A stretch of DNA of 7,113 nucleotides from an uncultured Clostridium sp. (GTDB lineage: Bacteria; Bacillota; Clostridia; Peptostreptococcales; Peptostreptococcaceae). The notes under the pieces are model-generated. The model ran no database searches. It was not told where the DNA came from and was given only the letters and a program-made list of their open reading frames with translations. The position numbers were made by a program, and so were the translations under genes. Of the stretch, positions 1-6,463 are shown one piece after another (position 1 is the first letter of the stretch; the number at the start of each line of letters is the position of its first letter). The stretch is from the NCBI GenBank assembly GCA_900550335.1, contig URRU01000087.1:1-7113 (forward strand). Direction: 5' to 3'.

Positions 1-26
1 AGTTATACTGACTTTTATCTTTATAT

Positions 27-50
27 TAACTTAAGTTATTTTTATAAAAA
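27..50. other. Two abutting 12-nt AT-rich palindromes downstream of the yihY-like gene
   Basis: TAACTTAAGTTA (27-38) and TTTTTATAAAAA (39-50) are each perfect inverted repeats and lie directly side by side. They sit 34 nt past the stop codon of the yihY-like gene. They could be an operator for a gene outside the window or part of a loose 3' end structure, but AT-rich DNA produces such palindromes easily. I know no regulator whose consensus they match. The remainder of 1-84 shows no gene. Confidence 0.2.
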
Positions 51-84
51 ATACCCCAAAACACCTTCAAAGCATTGAAATTAC

Positions 85-924
85 TTACTCAGAGGCTATT
101 TCTAATCTTCTCTTCCGTCTTCTGTATAGCCTTGCATTTATTTCGTATCCTATAACAATCACCCAACTACTGAAATACAGCCATGTAAGTAGTACTATTA
201 TCTCCCGGAAGCTTCCATATATGGCACTATAGTTAGAAAAGTTATTAGTATAGTATGAATATAAATAAGACATAAGGAACCATCCAAAAGTTGCAAAGAT
301 TGCTCCAGGTGCTACTCTTTTTGAAGATAGATTTATATTAGGTGTATACTTATATAATAAAGTAAACACTATTATTGTTGTAATTGTACCAACAGCATAT
401 CTGGTTATGTTCCAGAGGTTAAAGAACACCTTATCAAATCCCAAATAGCCAAATATTACAATACCTATCTTTTCACCATAAACCAGTAATATCATAGATG
501 TAAATATAAGTACTAAAAGCATAAGAGTAAATATCATAGATATCATCATTACTTTTAAGAAAGATCTCGTTTCTGGTGAATAAAATGCTGTATTCATGCC
601 CTTTATAAGAGCCTTTACTGCTCTAGAAAATGTCCACATTGTCAAACCAAAGCTGACTATCATGTAATGTGTGTTTCTCTTTTCTACAGCAGATTTTATA
701 ACCAAGTCAACAAATCCGATAGCTTTAACAGGCACAACCTGCTCTATCATATCGACATATTTTGTAATCTGCAGAATAGGAACATAGGCTACTATAGATA
801 CTGTAAACATTAAAAATGGAAATATCGACATCGTAAGGAAAAATGCAACCTCAGCAGCCTTTGAACTCAGTCTACTGTAATTTATTTTTCCAAACAGATG
901 ATTTATTTTCTTTCTATCTAACAT
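85..924 (-). CDS. YihY/BrkB family (UPF0761-type) integral membrane protein
   Basis: The product is a 279-aa polytopic inner-membrane protein of the YihY/virulence factor BrkB family, whose transport or other activity is not established. Older annotations call it ribonuclease BN, which is considered an error. Numbered from the start chosen here, the family N-terminal motif (SSKAAEVAFFLTMSIFPFL) is at about 20-38. The C-terminal family block spans about 205-265, with PGAIFATFGW and later YGSFREIIVLLTWLY and GYEINA. About six hydrophobic segments are visible (near 25-50, 87-105, 125-150, 170-192, 205-225 and 240-263), and the tail is strongly basic (RRRKRR), as expected for a cytoplasmic end. 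The longest frame begins at 939, but no SD precedes that ATG. GGAGAG at 937-932 lies 7 nt before the ATG at 924, so I chose 924. It is the last gene of a probable operon, 49 nt after the phosphoglucomutase gene. The family call is firm; the function is unknown. Confidence 0.9.
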   Translation of the reverse strand: MLDRKKINHLFGKINYSRLSSKAAEVAFFLTMSIFPFLMFTVSIVAYVPILQITKYVDMIEQVVPVKAIGFVDLVIKSAVEKRNTHYMIVSFGLTMWTFSRAVKALIKGMNTAFYSPETRSFLKVMMISMIFTLMLLVLIFTSMILLVYGEKIGIVIFGYLGFDKVFFNLWNITRYAVGTITTIIVFTLLYKYTPNINLSSKRVAPGAIFATFGWFLMSYLYSYYTNNFSNYSAIYGSFREIIVLLTWLYFSSWVIVIGYEINARLYRRRKRRLEIASE

Positions 925-931
925 AGATGCT

Positions 932-937
932 CTCTCC
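932..937 (-). promoter_or_regulatory. Ribosome binding site deciding the yihY-like start
   Basis: GGAGAG on the minus strand is followed by 7 nt and then ATG at 924-922. The upstream in-frame ATG at 939 is preceded by AAAACTGA, which has no SD match, and the SD itself overlaps the codons just after that ATG. Confidence 0.7.
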
Positions 938-973
938 ATTCAGTTTTAAACTAAATTTGTAATAAATATACAT

Positions 974-2662
974 CTACTTCACAGATTCCCGTATATTTAA
1001 AACAACTTTTTTTATTTTTTCTAATTTTTCTGTTGCTTTTTCTTCTGTACAATCAGAAACAGCAAAATAGAATTTTAATTTAGGCTCTGTTCCAGAAGGT
1101 CTTATCGCAAGCCAATCGCCATCTTCGAATATATATTTCAGTACATTAGCTTTTGGATATTCCTCTACACCCTTTGCAAAATCTAGTTTTTCTTTTATAT
1201 CTAATCCTTCTATTGTGTTTTCATATCTAAATTTATTTATTATTCTCTGTATTTTTTCTAAGCCATCTTTGCCCTTAAGAGTCATAGATACATTTTCTTC
1301 AATGTAGTATCCATATTTTTTATATGTATTTTGTAGGGCTTCGTATAAGCTTATTCCATTCTTATTATAGTATGCAGCCATTTCCGCTATTAAAAGAGAT
1401 GTCGATACCCCATCCTTATCTCTAACATGTGTTCCTGGCAAATATCCATAACTTTCTTCATATCCAAATATATATTCCTTATCAACACCTTCTTCAAAGG
1501 ATTTTATCTTATCACCTATAAATTTAAACCCTGTTAATACGTTTATTACCTCAACACCGTTTTTTCTAGCTATATCAGCACCAAATTCAGAAGTAACTAT
1601 TGATTTTATTATTGCAGAATTATCCTTTAAAATCCCCTTCTCTTTTCTAGACTCTATAACGTACTGCACTAATAAACCACCAATCTGATTTCCAGTAAGC
1701 AGTTTATAATCTCCGTTTACATCTTTTACAGCAACTCCTACTCTATCACAGTCTGGATCTGTTGCAATTAGTAAATCAGCTCCCCTTTTTCTAGCAAGCT
1801 CTATTCCTCTAGTAAGTGCCTTTTTTTCTTCAGGATTTGGGTATTCTATACCAGCAAAATCTGGATCTGGTTTTTCTTCTTCAGGTACTATCTCAACATT
1901 TTCAAATCCAACTTCATTTAAAACTGATTTTACAACCCTAGAACCTGTTCCACAAAGAGGCGTGTATACTATTTTAAAATCTTTTCCTACCTCATCGATA
2001 ACATCCTGTCTTACAGTCATATTTTTTATAGTTTCTATAAACTCTCTATCCTGTTTATCCGTTAATATTTCAATCAAATTAGATTTTTCATCTGTATATT
2101 CAGGAATGATGTTATAATCTTCAACAGAATTTACTTCTTCTGTTATCATATCGGCATATTTAGGCATAAACTGAGCTCCATCTTCTCCATATACCTTGTA
2201 TCCATTATATTCAGATGGATTGTGGCTAGCTGTAATAACAACTCCTGCTGCACAATTTAGACTTCTAACAGCAAAAGAGAGTTCTGGTGTTGTTCTTAAA
2301 TCTTCAAATATATATGCTTTTATATCACATGCTGCAAGTGTTTTAGCTGTTTCTAAGCAAAATTCTCTTGATTTATGTCTATTATCATGAGCAATTACAA
2401 CGCCTCTTTTAGCTGCGTTTTCTACATTTTTTAGAATATATCTAGCTAATCCAAATGTAGCCCTTCTAACAGTATATATATTCATTCTATTTGTCCCAGC
2501 TGCTATAATACCTCTTAGTCCCGCTGTTCCAAATTCTAAGTCTTTATAAAATCTATCCTCTATTTCTTTTTCATCATCTTTTATATTTATAAGTTCGGCC
2601 TTTGTAAAATCATCAAAGTATTTATTTCCCAGCCAATTCTCATAAACTTCATTATACTTCAT
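974..2662 (-). CDS. pgcA: Alpha-phosphohexomutase, probably phosphoglucomutase (PgcA/PGM2 type)
   Basis: This cytoplasmic enzyme most likely interconverts glucose-6-phosphate and glucose-1-phosphate. That feeds UDP-glucose and so glycolipid, teichoic-acid or polysaccharide synthesis. Full length is 562 aa, normal for this subfamily (B. subtilis PgcA is about 580). All four active-site elements are present, numbered from the start used here: FGTAGLRG at 44-51; the phosphoserine loop TASHNP at 144-149 with catalytic Ser146; the metal loop DPDCDR at 302-307, with Asp302, Asp304 and Asp306 as Mg2+ ligands; the sugar-recognition loop GYEESYG at 400-406; and the phosphate-binding loop RPSGTEPK at 521-528. 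The longest open frame begins at a TTG at 2674, but GGAGG (2672-2668) overlaps that codon and stands 5 nt before the ATG at 2662. It follows the DUF6483-like gene by 21 nt. The GYEESYG loop favours the PGM2/PgcA group. Some relatives act on mannose or pentose phosphates, so the substrate is inferred, and the gene symbol is by family resemblance. Confidence 0.93.
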   Translation of the reverse strand: MKYNEVYENWLGNKYFDDFTKAELINIKDDEKEIEDRFYKDLEFGTAGLRGIIAAGTNRMNIYTVRRATFGLARYILKNVENAAKRGVVIAHDNRHKSREFCLETAKTLAACDIKAYIFEDLRTTPELSFAVRSLNCAAGVVITASHNPSEYNGYKVYGEDGAQFMPKYADMITEEVNSVEDYNIIPEYTDEKSNLIEILTDKQDREFIETIKNMTVRQDVIDEVGKDFKIVYTPLCGTGSRVVKSVLNEVGFENVEIVPEEEKPDPDFAGIEYPNPEEKKALTRGIELARKRGADLLIATDPDCDRVGVAVKDVNGDYKLLTGNQIGGLLVQYVIESRKEKGILKDNSAIIKSIVTSEFGADIARKNGVEVINVLTGFKFIGDKIKSFEEGVDKEYIFGYEESYGYLPGTHVRDKDGVSTSLLIAEMAAYYNKNGISLYEALQNTYKKYGYYIEENVSMTLKGKDGLEKIQRIINKFRYENTIEGLDIKEKLDFAKGVEEYPKANVLKYIFEDGDWLAIRPSGTEPKLKFYFAVSDCTEEKATEKLEKIKKVVLNIRESVK

Positions 2663-2667
2663 AATCG

Positions 2668-2672
2668 CCTCC
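2668..2672 (-). promoter_or_regulatory. Ribosome binding site deciding the phosphoglucomutase start
   Basis: GGAGG is followed by CGATT and then ATG at 2662-2660. It overlaps the in-frame TTG at 2674-2672 that would give the longest frame, so that TTG is unlikely to be the initiator. Confidence 0.8.
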
Positions 2673-2683
2673 AAAATAAATTT

Positions 2684-3034
2684 CTATTTTATACCCATTA
2701 TTTCTCTAAAGTCCATTATACCTGTCGTTACTTCACTTCTATCAAAATCTGCTTCTTTTAACTCATCATCAGATTTTTCCATAACCATAGTATAAAACTC
2801 TATAGCTATATACGGTAAATTTTCTGTTGGGTTATTTTCTGCCCTATCAAAAAGAAACTCCTCAGCTTCATTTATTTTATTTTCAAAAACCAATCTTTTT
2901 AAAGTTATAAGGAAAATCTCCTCATCTGGATTATATACAACATCCATATCTACATAATCACTATACTTTTTACCAAGCAACATTTTTGCTATCTGTTTCT
3001 TTATAGTATTTATAACTTCATCTATTATCGGCAT
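2684..3034 (-). CDS. Small DUF6483-like protein of unknown function
   Basis: The product is an acidic, helical, soluble-looking 116-aa protein with no signal peptide or membrane segment. By recall, without a search, it follows the pattern of the clostridial DUF6483 family: an N-terminal amphipathic helix (IDEVINTIKKQIAKMLLGKK), a central NKINEAEEFLFDRAE helix pair, an AIEFYTMVMEKSDDEL segment, and a C-terminal FDRSEVTTGIMDF block. The repeated short helices recall TPR-like folds, but no biochemical role is known to me. The frame can be extended to a GTG at 3043, but that codon lies inside an excellent SD (GAGGTGAT, 3046-3039), which places initiation at the ATG at 3034. It is the first gene of a probable operon with the phosphoglucomutase (21-nt gap) and the yihY-like gene. 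That hints at an accessory role in envelope or carbohydrate metabolism, but no more than that. Confidence 0.85.
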   Translation of the reverse strand: MPIIDEVINTIKKQIAKMLLGKKYSDYVDMDVVYNPDEEIFLITLKRLVFENKINEAEEFLFDRAENNPTENLPYIAIEFYTMVMEKSDDELKEADFDRSEVTTGIMDFREIMGIK

Positions 3035-3038
3035 TTTT

Positions 3039-3046
3039 ATCACCTC
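3039..3046 (-). promoter_or_regulatory. Strong ribosome binding site of the DUF6483-like gene
   Basis: GAGGTGAT is an eight-base match to the complement of the 16S rRNA 3' end. It is followed by AAAA and the ATG at 3034, so the core GAGG lies 8 nt from the start codon. The alternative GTG start at 3043 lies within this site. Confidence 0.8.
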
Positions 3047-3066
3047 ATTTTTCTATTATAAAAGAT

Positions 3067-3095
3067 AAAGTTGACTGCATAACGCAATCAACTTT
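3067..3095. terminator. Intergenic hairpin, probable (bidirectional) intrinsic terminator
   Basis: AAAGTTGA (3067-3074) pairs perfectly with TCAACTTT (3088-3095). After one C/A mismatch, TGC (3076-3078) pairs with GCA (3084-3086) around a 5-nt ATAAC loop. Read on the plus strand it runs into TTTTTTCTTCTTTTT, an excellent U-tract, although no plus-strand gene is present to be terminated. Read on the minus strand it is followed by the weaker tail ATCTTTTAT, which could end the ABC transporter transcript 114 nt after the permease stop. It lies between the candidate promoter and the start of the DUF6483-like gene, so it may instead be a leader hairpin of the next operon. Confidence 0.6.
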
Positions 3096-3139
3096 TTTCT
3101 TCTTTTTATTATATTGTAACTTTTATCTGTTCCTTAGTC

Positions 3140-3168
3140 TATATATTTTTTAATTTTGACTAGTACAA
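3140..3168 (-). promoter_or_regulatory. Candidate sigma-A promoter for the DUF6483-like/pgcA/yihY operon
   Basis: On the minus strand, TTGTAC (3168-3163) is followed by a 17-nt spacer and TATATA (3145-3140). These match four of six bases at each consensus box, with ideal spacing, just after the permease stop. Transcription would start near 3133 and give a leader of about 100 nt that includes the hairpin at 3067-3095. Other -10-like hexamers (TATAAT at 3113-3108 and 3060-3055) lack a good -35 at proper spacing; the latter would leave a leader of only about 14 nt. The DNA is very AT-rich, so chance matches are likely. Confidence 0.35.
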
Positions 3169-3208
3169 CTAATTTTATAATACTTATTCTTTAAGTTATT
3201 GAGACATT

Positions 3209-6200
3209 TTAGTCAACTGATTTTAAAGATTCAACCATTTCTACCTTCTTTAATTTTTTGTTCATTACTAAGTTTACTATTACACCCATAACTATAGTAA
3301 GAATAAATGATGCTACATAACTAAGCGGATTTATAAGTCGTCCAAACATCATATTTTCCACCTCGACTGTTACCATTATAAACTGGTGTAAAATAGTACC
3401 TAATCCAAGTCCTACAAATGCTCCAATCAGTGTTAATATAACATTTTCTCTATAAATATAAGCTGAAACCTCTTTATCGTAGAATCCTAATACTTTTATA
3501 GTAGCTATTTCTCTTATTCTTTCTGAAATATTTACATTACTTAAATTGTAAAGTACTACAAAAGCCAATGACCCGGCAGACACTATCATAAGAAGAACTA
3601 CATAATTTAATGATTTTATAGTATCTGAGAATCCATCTTTGATTCCTGTTGTAAATACAGTTCCATTAGCACAAGTATTATCTATTATTTTACTTGCCAT
3701 TTTTTCTTCACCTACTGTTATGCTATCATCTAATATACCGTATATTCTATTACTTTCTGCTCTTCTATTGAATAATTTTTCGTAATAGTCATTAGTCATA
3801 TAGATATAATGATTTACATAATTTTCAGTTATTCCTGATATAACCGCCTCTGCGCTTACATCATTTTCGTTTAATATTTTTACTTTATCTCCTACTTTTG
3901 CACCTATATTTCTAGCTGCTTTTTCTGAGATAACAATTCCATTATCACCTAAATTAATAGGCTCATGAGTTTTTCTATCTCTTAAAGTAATAAATTCTTT
4001 AAATGTATTTTTATTTTCTGGAATTACAACTGTAACTTCCTTTTCTTTATTATTTATCATTACTTTTGCATTCTGATTATTGAACATAGCTATTTCCTTA
4101 ACGCCCTTTTCAGCAGAAACAAATGATTTTAGCTTGTTTATTTCTTCTGTTTTTTCATCAGAATTATAGCTTACAGTCATACTGTATTTGTTTAATTCTC
4201 CAAACTGGACATCGACTATCATCTGTATTGAATCTCTTATTCCAAATCCTGTAAGTAAAAGAGCTGTACATCCTGATATACCTAAAACTGTCATCAAGAA
4301 TCTCTTCTTATATCTGAATATATTTCTAAGAGTTACTTTCCAAATAAATCCTATCTTATTCCAGATAAATCCAAATCTTTCTAATAAAATTCTCTTACCA
4401 TTTTTAGGTGCTTTAGGTCTCATTAATATAGCTGGTGCCTCTATTAATTCTTTTCTACAAGCTGCAAATGCTGTAAACGATGTTACAAATATAGATGCAG
4501 CAATAGATAAAACTGTTATAAATAAGTCTGTTCTTAGCTCAACTTTAGGCACTGTGTACATAATTGCATAGGCATTATATATTATTGTAGGGAATGCAGT
4601 ATATCCAACTATCAATCCTATTACCGATCCTATTGCACTAGCAGACATAGCATAAACTATGTACTTCTTGGCAATCATTCCAGGAGTATATCCTAATGCC
4701 TTTAATGTACCAATGTTTATTCTCTGCTCATCTACCATTCTTGTCATAGTTGTAAGAGCCACAAGAGCTGCAACTAGTACAAAGAATACTGGGAATATCC
4801 CCGCCAATGCATCTATACTATCCGCACAACCTGCATATTCAGCAGAAGAATACTGTTTATCTCTATTTAAAACATACCATTCTGGCTTTTCAATTTTCTT
4901 TATTTCATCTTCAGCTTCTTTTAAATCCTTTTCAGCTTTTTTAAATTCATCTTTTGCCTCATTTTTTGCTTTTTCTAGGTCTTTTTCACTATCTTTTAAT
5001 TTCTTTTCATTTTTAACTATTTCATTTTCAGCCTTTTTAAATTCTTTTTCGGCCTTTTCTTCCATAGTATATAGTTTAGACCTTTCAGTTTTTATTTTTC
5101 TCTGATTTCTATTTAACTCTGATTTTGTCCGAGCTAATTTTTTTTCTGCAGAACTTAACTTATTTTTTATACTCTGAATCTGAGCATATCCAGCATTATA
5201 TTGAGACTCTAATGCAGATAAATTTTCTTTATACTTTGAAATGCTCCGTTTTAAACTAGCTTTTTCATCTTCTGATAATTCTGGATTACTCAACTGGCTT
5301 TCCAACCCAGAAATACTTGATTTTAATGAATTTATATTGCTTTTTAATGGTGCTAGTTTATTCTCAGCAGCATTTATTTGTGAGTTTGCCTGCTGTTTTT
5401 TTGATTCAAAATCTCTTTTCGCAGCTTCGTATTGTTTTCTTCCTTTTTTTAATGTAACTTCTGCATTGTCTAATTGTTTAAATCCATCTTTTATCTGTTT
5501 TCTAACTTTTATTTTATTATCTTTTAATTCTTCTTTTCCTTCTTTTATCTTTTGTTTACCATCTTTTAATTCTTTTTCAGCCTTTTTTATTTTATCTTCT
5601 GTTTCTTTTTTCTTATCATTATATTCTCTTTTAGCATCATTTAATTCATCTGTTGCTTCTCCAACAACTTCATCATATCTATGCTCAATTCTTTCATCTG
5701 TTATATCATCAATTTGATCCTCTGCTTTTTTGACAGTATCTTTATAATCTTGATAGAATGATGTTTTTTCCTTTGCTCCCTTCGCTGTTATATACATTTC
5801 TGTATATGCTTCTGTTTTGAAGTCCTTTTGAGGAACCATCATCACTCCATCGACACTACCAGAGCCTATTGATGAGTTTCCAAATTCATAAGATAGATAA
5901 TAAGGTGTATCTACCAAACCAACTATCTTGTAGCTATCTGTTTTTAAATCATCACTTAACTTTTCGTCAGTTCCAGATTTTATTTTTAAAGTTTTTCCTA
6001 TTTTTAAGTTGAGATGGTCGTATTTCGGCTTTAATACAACACATTCACCAGAGTTTTTAGGTAATCTACCTTTTATAAGTTTTACTCTATTTACATAGTC
6101 TTTATTGCTATCTGATAAATCATCTGTTGGCAATGCATGTACTTTTAATACTCTATCCTGATCTTTTACATTTGTTATAACATCCATAGAATATGTAGGA

Positions 6201-6463
6201 AATACACCTTCTACATTATCCAAATTTTTTATAGCTTTTACATCATCATCAGTTAATCCTAATGTAGATATAACTTCTACATCCATAAAATTATACTTAT
6301 CATAATAATCATCAACTGTATTTCTCATTACCATTGGAGATACTTTTATTCCAGAAAAGAATGCAACACCTAAAGCCACTATTAGCATTATTGAAAAATA
6401 TCTTCCCTTAGATTTTAAAATATCTCTTAACGTATCTTTATTAAGTGCCTTTTTCATTACCAT
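3209..6463 (-). CDS. Large FtsX/MacB-type ABC transporter permease with extracellular coiled-coil stalk
   Basis: This membrane subunit of an ABC system is 1084 aa long, far larger than ordinary FtsX permeases of roughly 300-450 aa. Predicted order: basic cytoplasmic N-terminus, TM1 (about 23-41), ectodomain 1 (42-550) containing a coiled coil (about 266-527), then the conserved PEWYVLNR segment (527-534). TM2-TM4 follow at about 552-574, 603-626 and 647-668, with the FtsX cytosolic motif EQRINIGTLKALGY (579-592). The second half has TM5 (722-742), ectodomain 2 (743-951) and TM6-TM8 (about 952-974, 1005-1028 and 1047-1067), with the matching motif REIATIKVLGF (984-994). The halves look duplicated: NLKIGKTLKI in ectodomain 1 and NIGAKVGDKVKI in ectodomain 2 resemble each other. 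The start at 6463 overlaps the ATPase gene by 7 nt. AAAGGA lies 4 nt before it but 10 nt before the ATG at 6457, so Met3 is an equally good start. The ligand is unknown; lipid, lipoprotein or peptide handling, or control of wall hydrolases, are all possible. Confidence 0.92.
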   Translation of the reverse strand: MVMKKALNKDTLRDILKSKGRYFSIMLIVALGVAFFSGIKVSPMVMRNTVDDYYDKYNFMDVEVISTLGLTDDDVKAIKNLDNVEGVFPTYSMDVITNVKDQDRVLKVHALPTDDLSDSNKDYVNRVKLIKGRLPKNSGECVVLKPKYDHLNLKIGKTLKIKSGTDEKLSDDLKTDSYKIVGLVDTPYYLSYEFGNSSIGSGSVDGVMMVPQKDFKTEAYTEMYITAKGAKEKTSFYQDYKDTVKKAEDQIDDITDERIEHRYDEVVGEATDELNDAKREYNDKKKETEDKIKKAEKELKDGKQKIKEGKEELKDNKIKVRKQIKDGFKQLDNAEVTLKKGRKQYEAAKRDFESKKQQANSQINAAENKLAPLKSNINSLKSSISGLESQLSNPELSEDEKASLKRSISKYKENLSALESQYNAGYAQIQSIKNKLSSAEKKLARTKSELNRNQRKIKTERSKLYTMEEKAEKEFKKAENEIVKNEKKLKDSEKDLEKAKNEAKDEFKKAEKDLKEAEDEIKKIEKPEWYVLNRDKQYSSAEYAGCADSIDALAGIFPVFFVLVAALVALTTMTRMVDEQRINIGTLKALGYTPGMIAKKYIVYAMSASAIGSVIGLIVGYTAFPTIIYNAYAIMYTVPKVELRTDLFITVLSIAASIFVTSFTAFAACRKELIEAPAILMRPKAPKNGKRILLERFGFIWNKIGFIWKVTLRNIFRYKKRFLMTVLGISGCTALLLTGFGIRDSIQMIVDVQFGELNKYSMTVSYNSDEKTEEINKLKSFVSAEKGVKEIAMFNNQNAKVMINNKEKEVTVVIPENKNTFKEFITLRDRKTHEPINLGDNGIVISEKAARNIGAKVGDKVKILNENDVSAEAVISGITENYVNHYIYMTNDYYEKLFNRRAESNRIYGILDDSITVGEEKMASKIIDNTCANGTVFTTGIKDGFSDTIKSLNYVVLLMIVSAGSLAFVVLYNLSNVNISERIREIATIKVLGFYDKEVSAYIYRENVILTLIGAFVGLGLGTILHQFIMVTVEVENMMFGRLINPLSYVASFILTIVMGVIVNLVMNKKLKKVEMVESLKSVD
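4883..5668 (-). other. Region encoding an antiparallel coiled-coil stalk in the permease
   Basis: Permease residues of about 266-527 are almost entirely Lys/Glu/Ala/Ser/Leu-rich helix. Hydrophobic residues fall in strict 3-4 spacing on both sides of a short turn. Arm one has I363, A366, L370, L373, I377, L380, I384, L387 and L391. Arm two has L404, I408, Y411, L415, L418, Y422, G425, I429, I432, L436, A439 and L443. The turn at 392-403 contains the Asn-Pro pair and an acidic cluster. Arms of about 126 and 124 residues suggest a folded-back hairpin. The proximal part is highly charged (KKAE/EKDL-like repeats), and the distal part is richer in Ser, Asn and Gln. Confidence 0.75.

Noticed and set aside
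61..84. Possible terminator of the yihY-like gene (TTCAA / TTGAA, 66-79)
   Set aside because: The stem is only 5 bp and AT-rich, and the T-run begins more than 10 nt later, so it does not meet the usual intrinsic terminator pattern.
85..924. Ribonuclease BN (rbn) function for the YihY-like protein
   Set aside because: This is a historical misannotation of the YihY family. The sequence is a polytopic membrane protein with no nuclease motifs.
922..976. TAGATG / CATCTA inverted repeat around the pgcA-yihY gap
   Set aside because: A 6-bp stem with a loop of over 40 nt is not convincing, and one arm is made of the stop and the other of start-site codons.
2196..2390. Plus-strand open frame of 64 codons
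   Set aside because: It is antisense to the conserved active-site region of the phosphoglucomutase gene and shows no sign of independent coding.
4188..4571. Plus-strand open frame of 127 codons
   Set aside because: It lies wholly inside the permease gene, which has clear conserved motifs here, and it resembles no known protein.
4659..5105. Plus-strand open frame of 148 codons
   Set aside because: It is rich in Phe and Ser because it is the complement of the Lys/Glu-rich (A-rich) coiled-coil part of the permease gene. It matches no family I know and has no neighbours on that strand.
5241..5717. Plus-strand open frame of 158 codons
   Set aside because: It is likewise a compositional shadow of the coiled coil, and its apparent hydrophobicity comes from T-rich complement codons.
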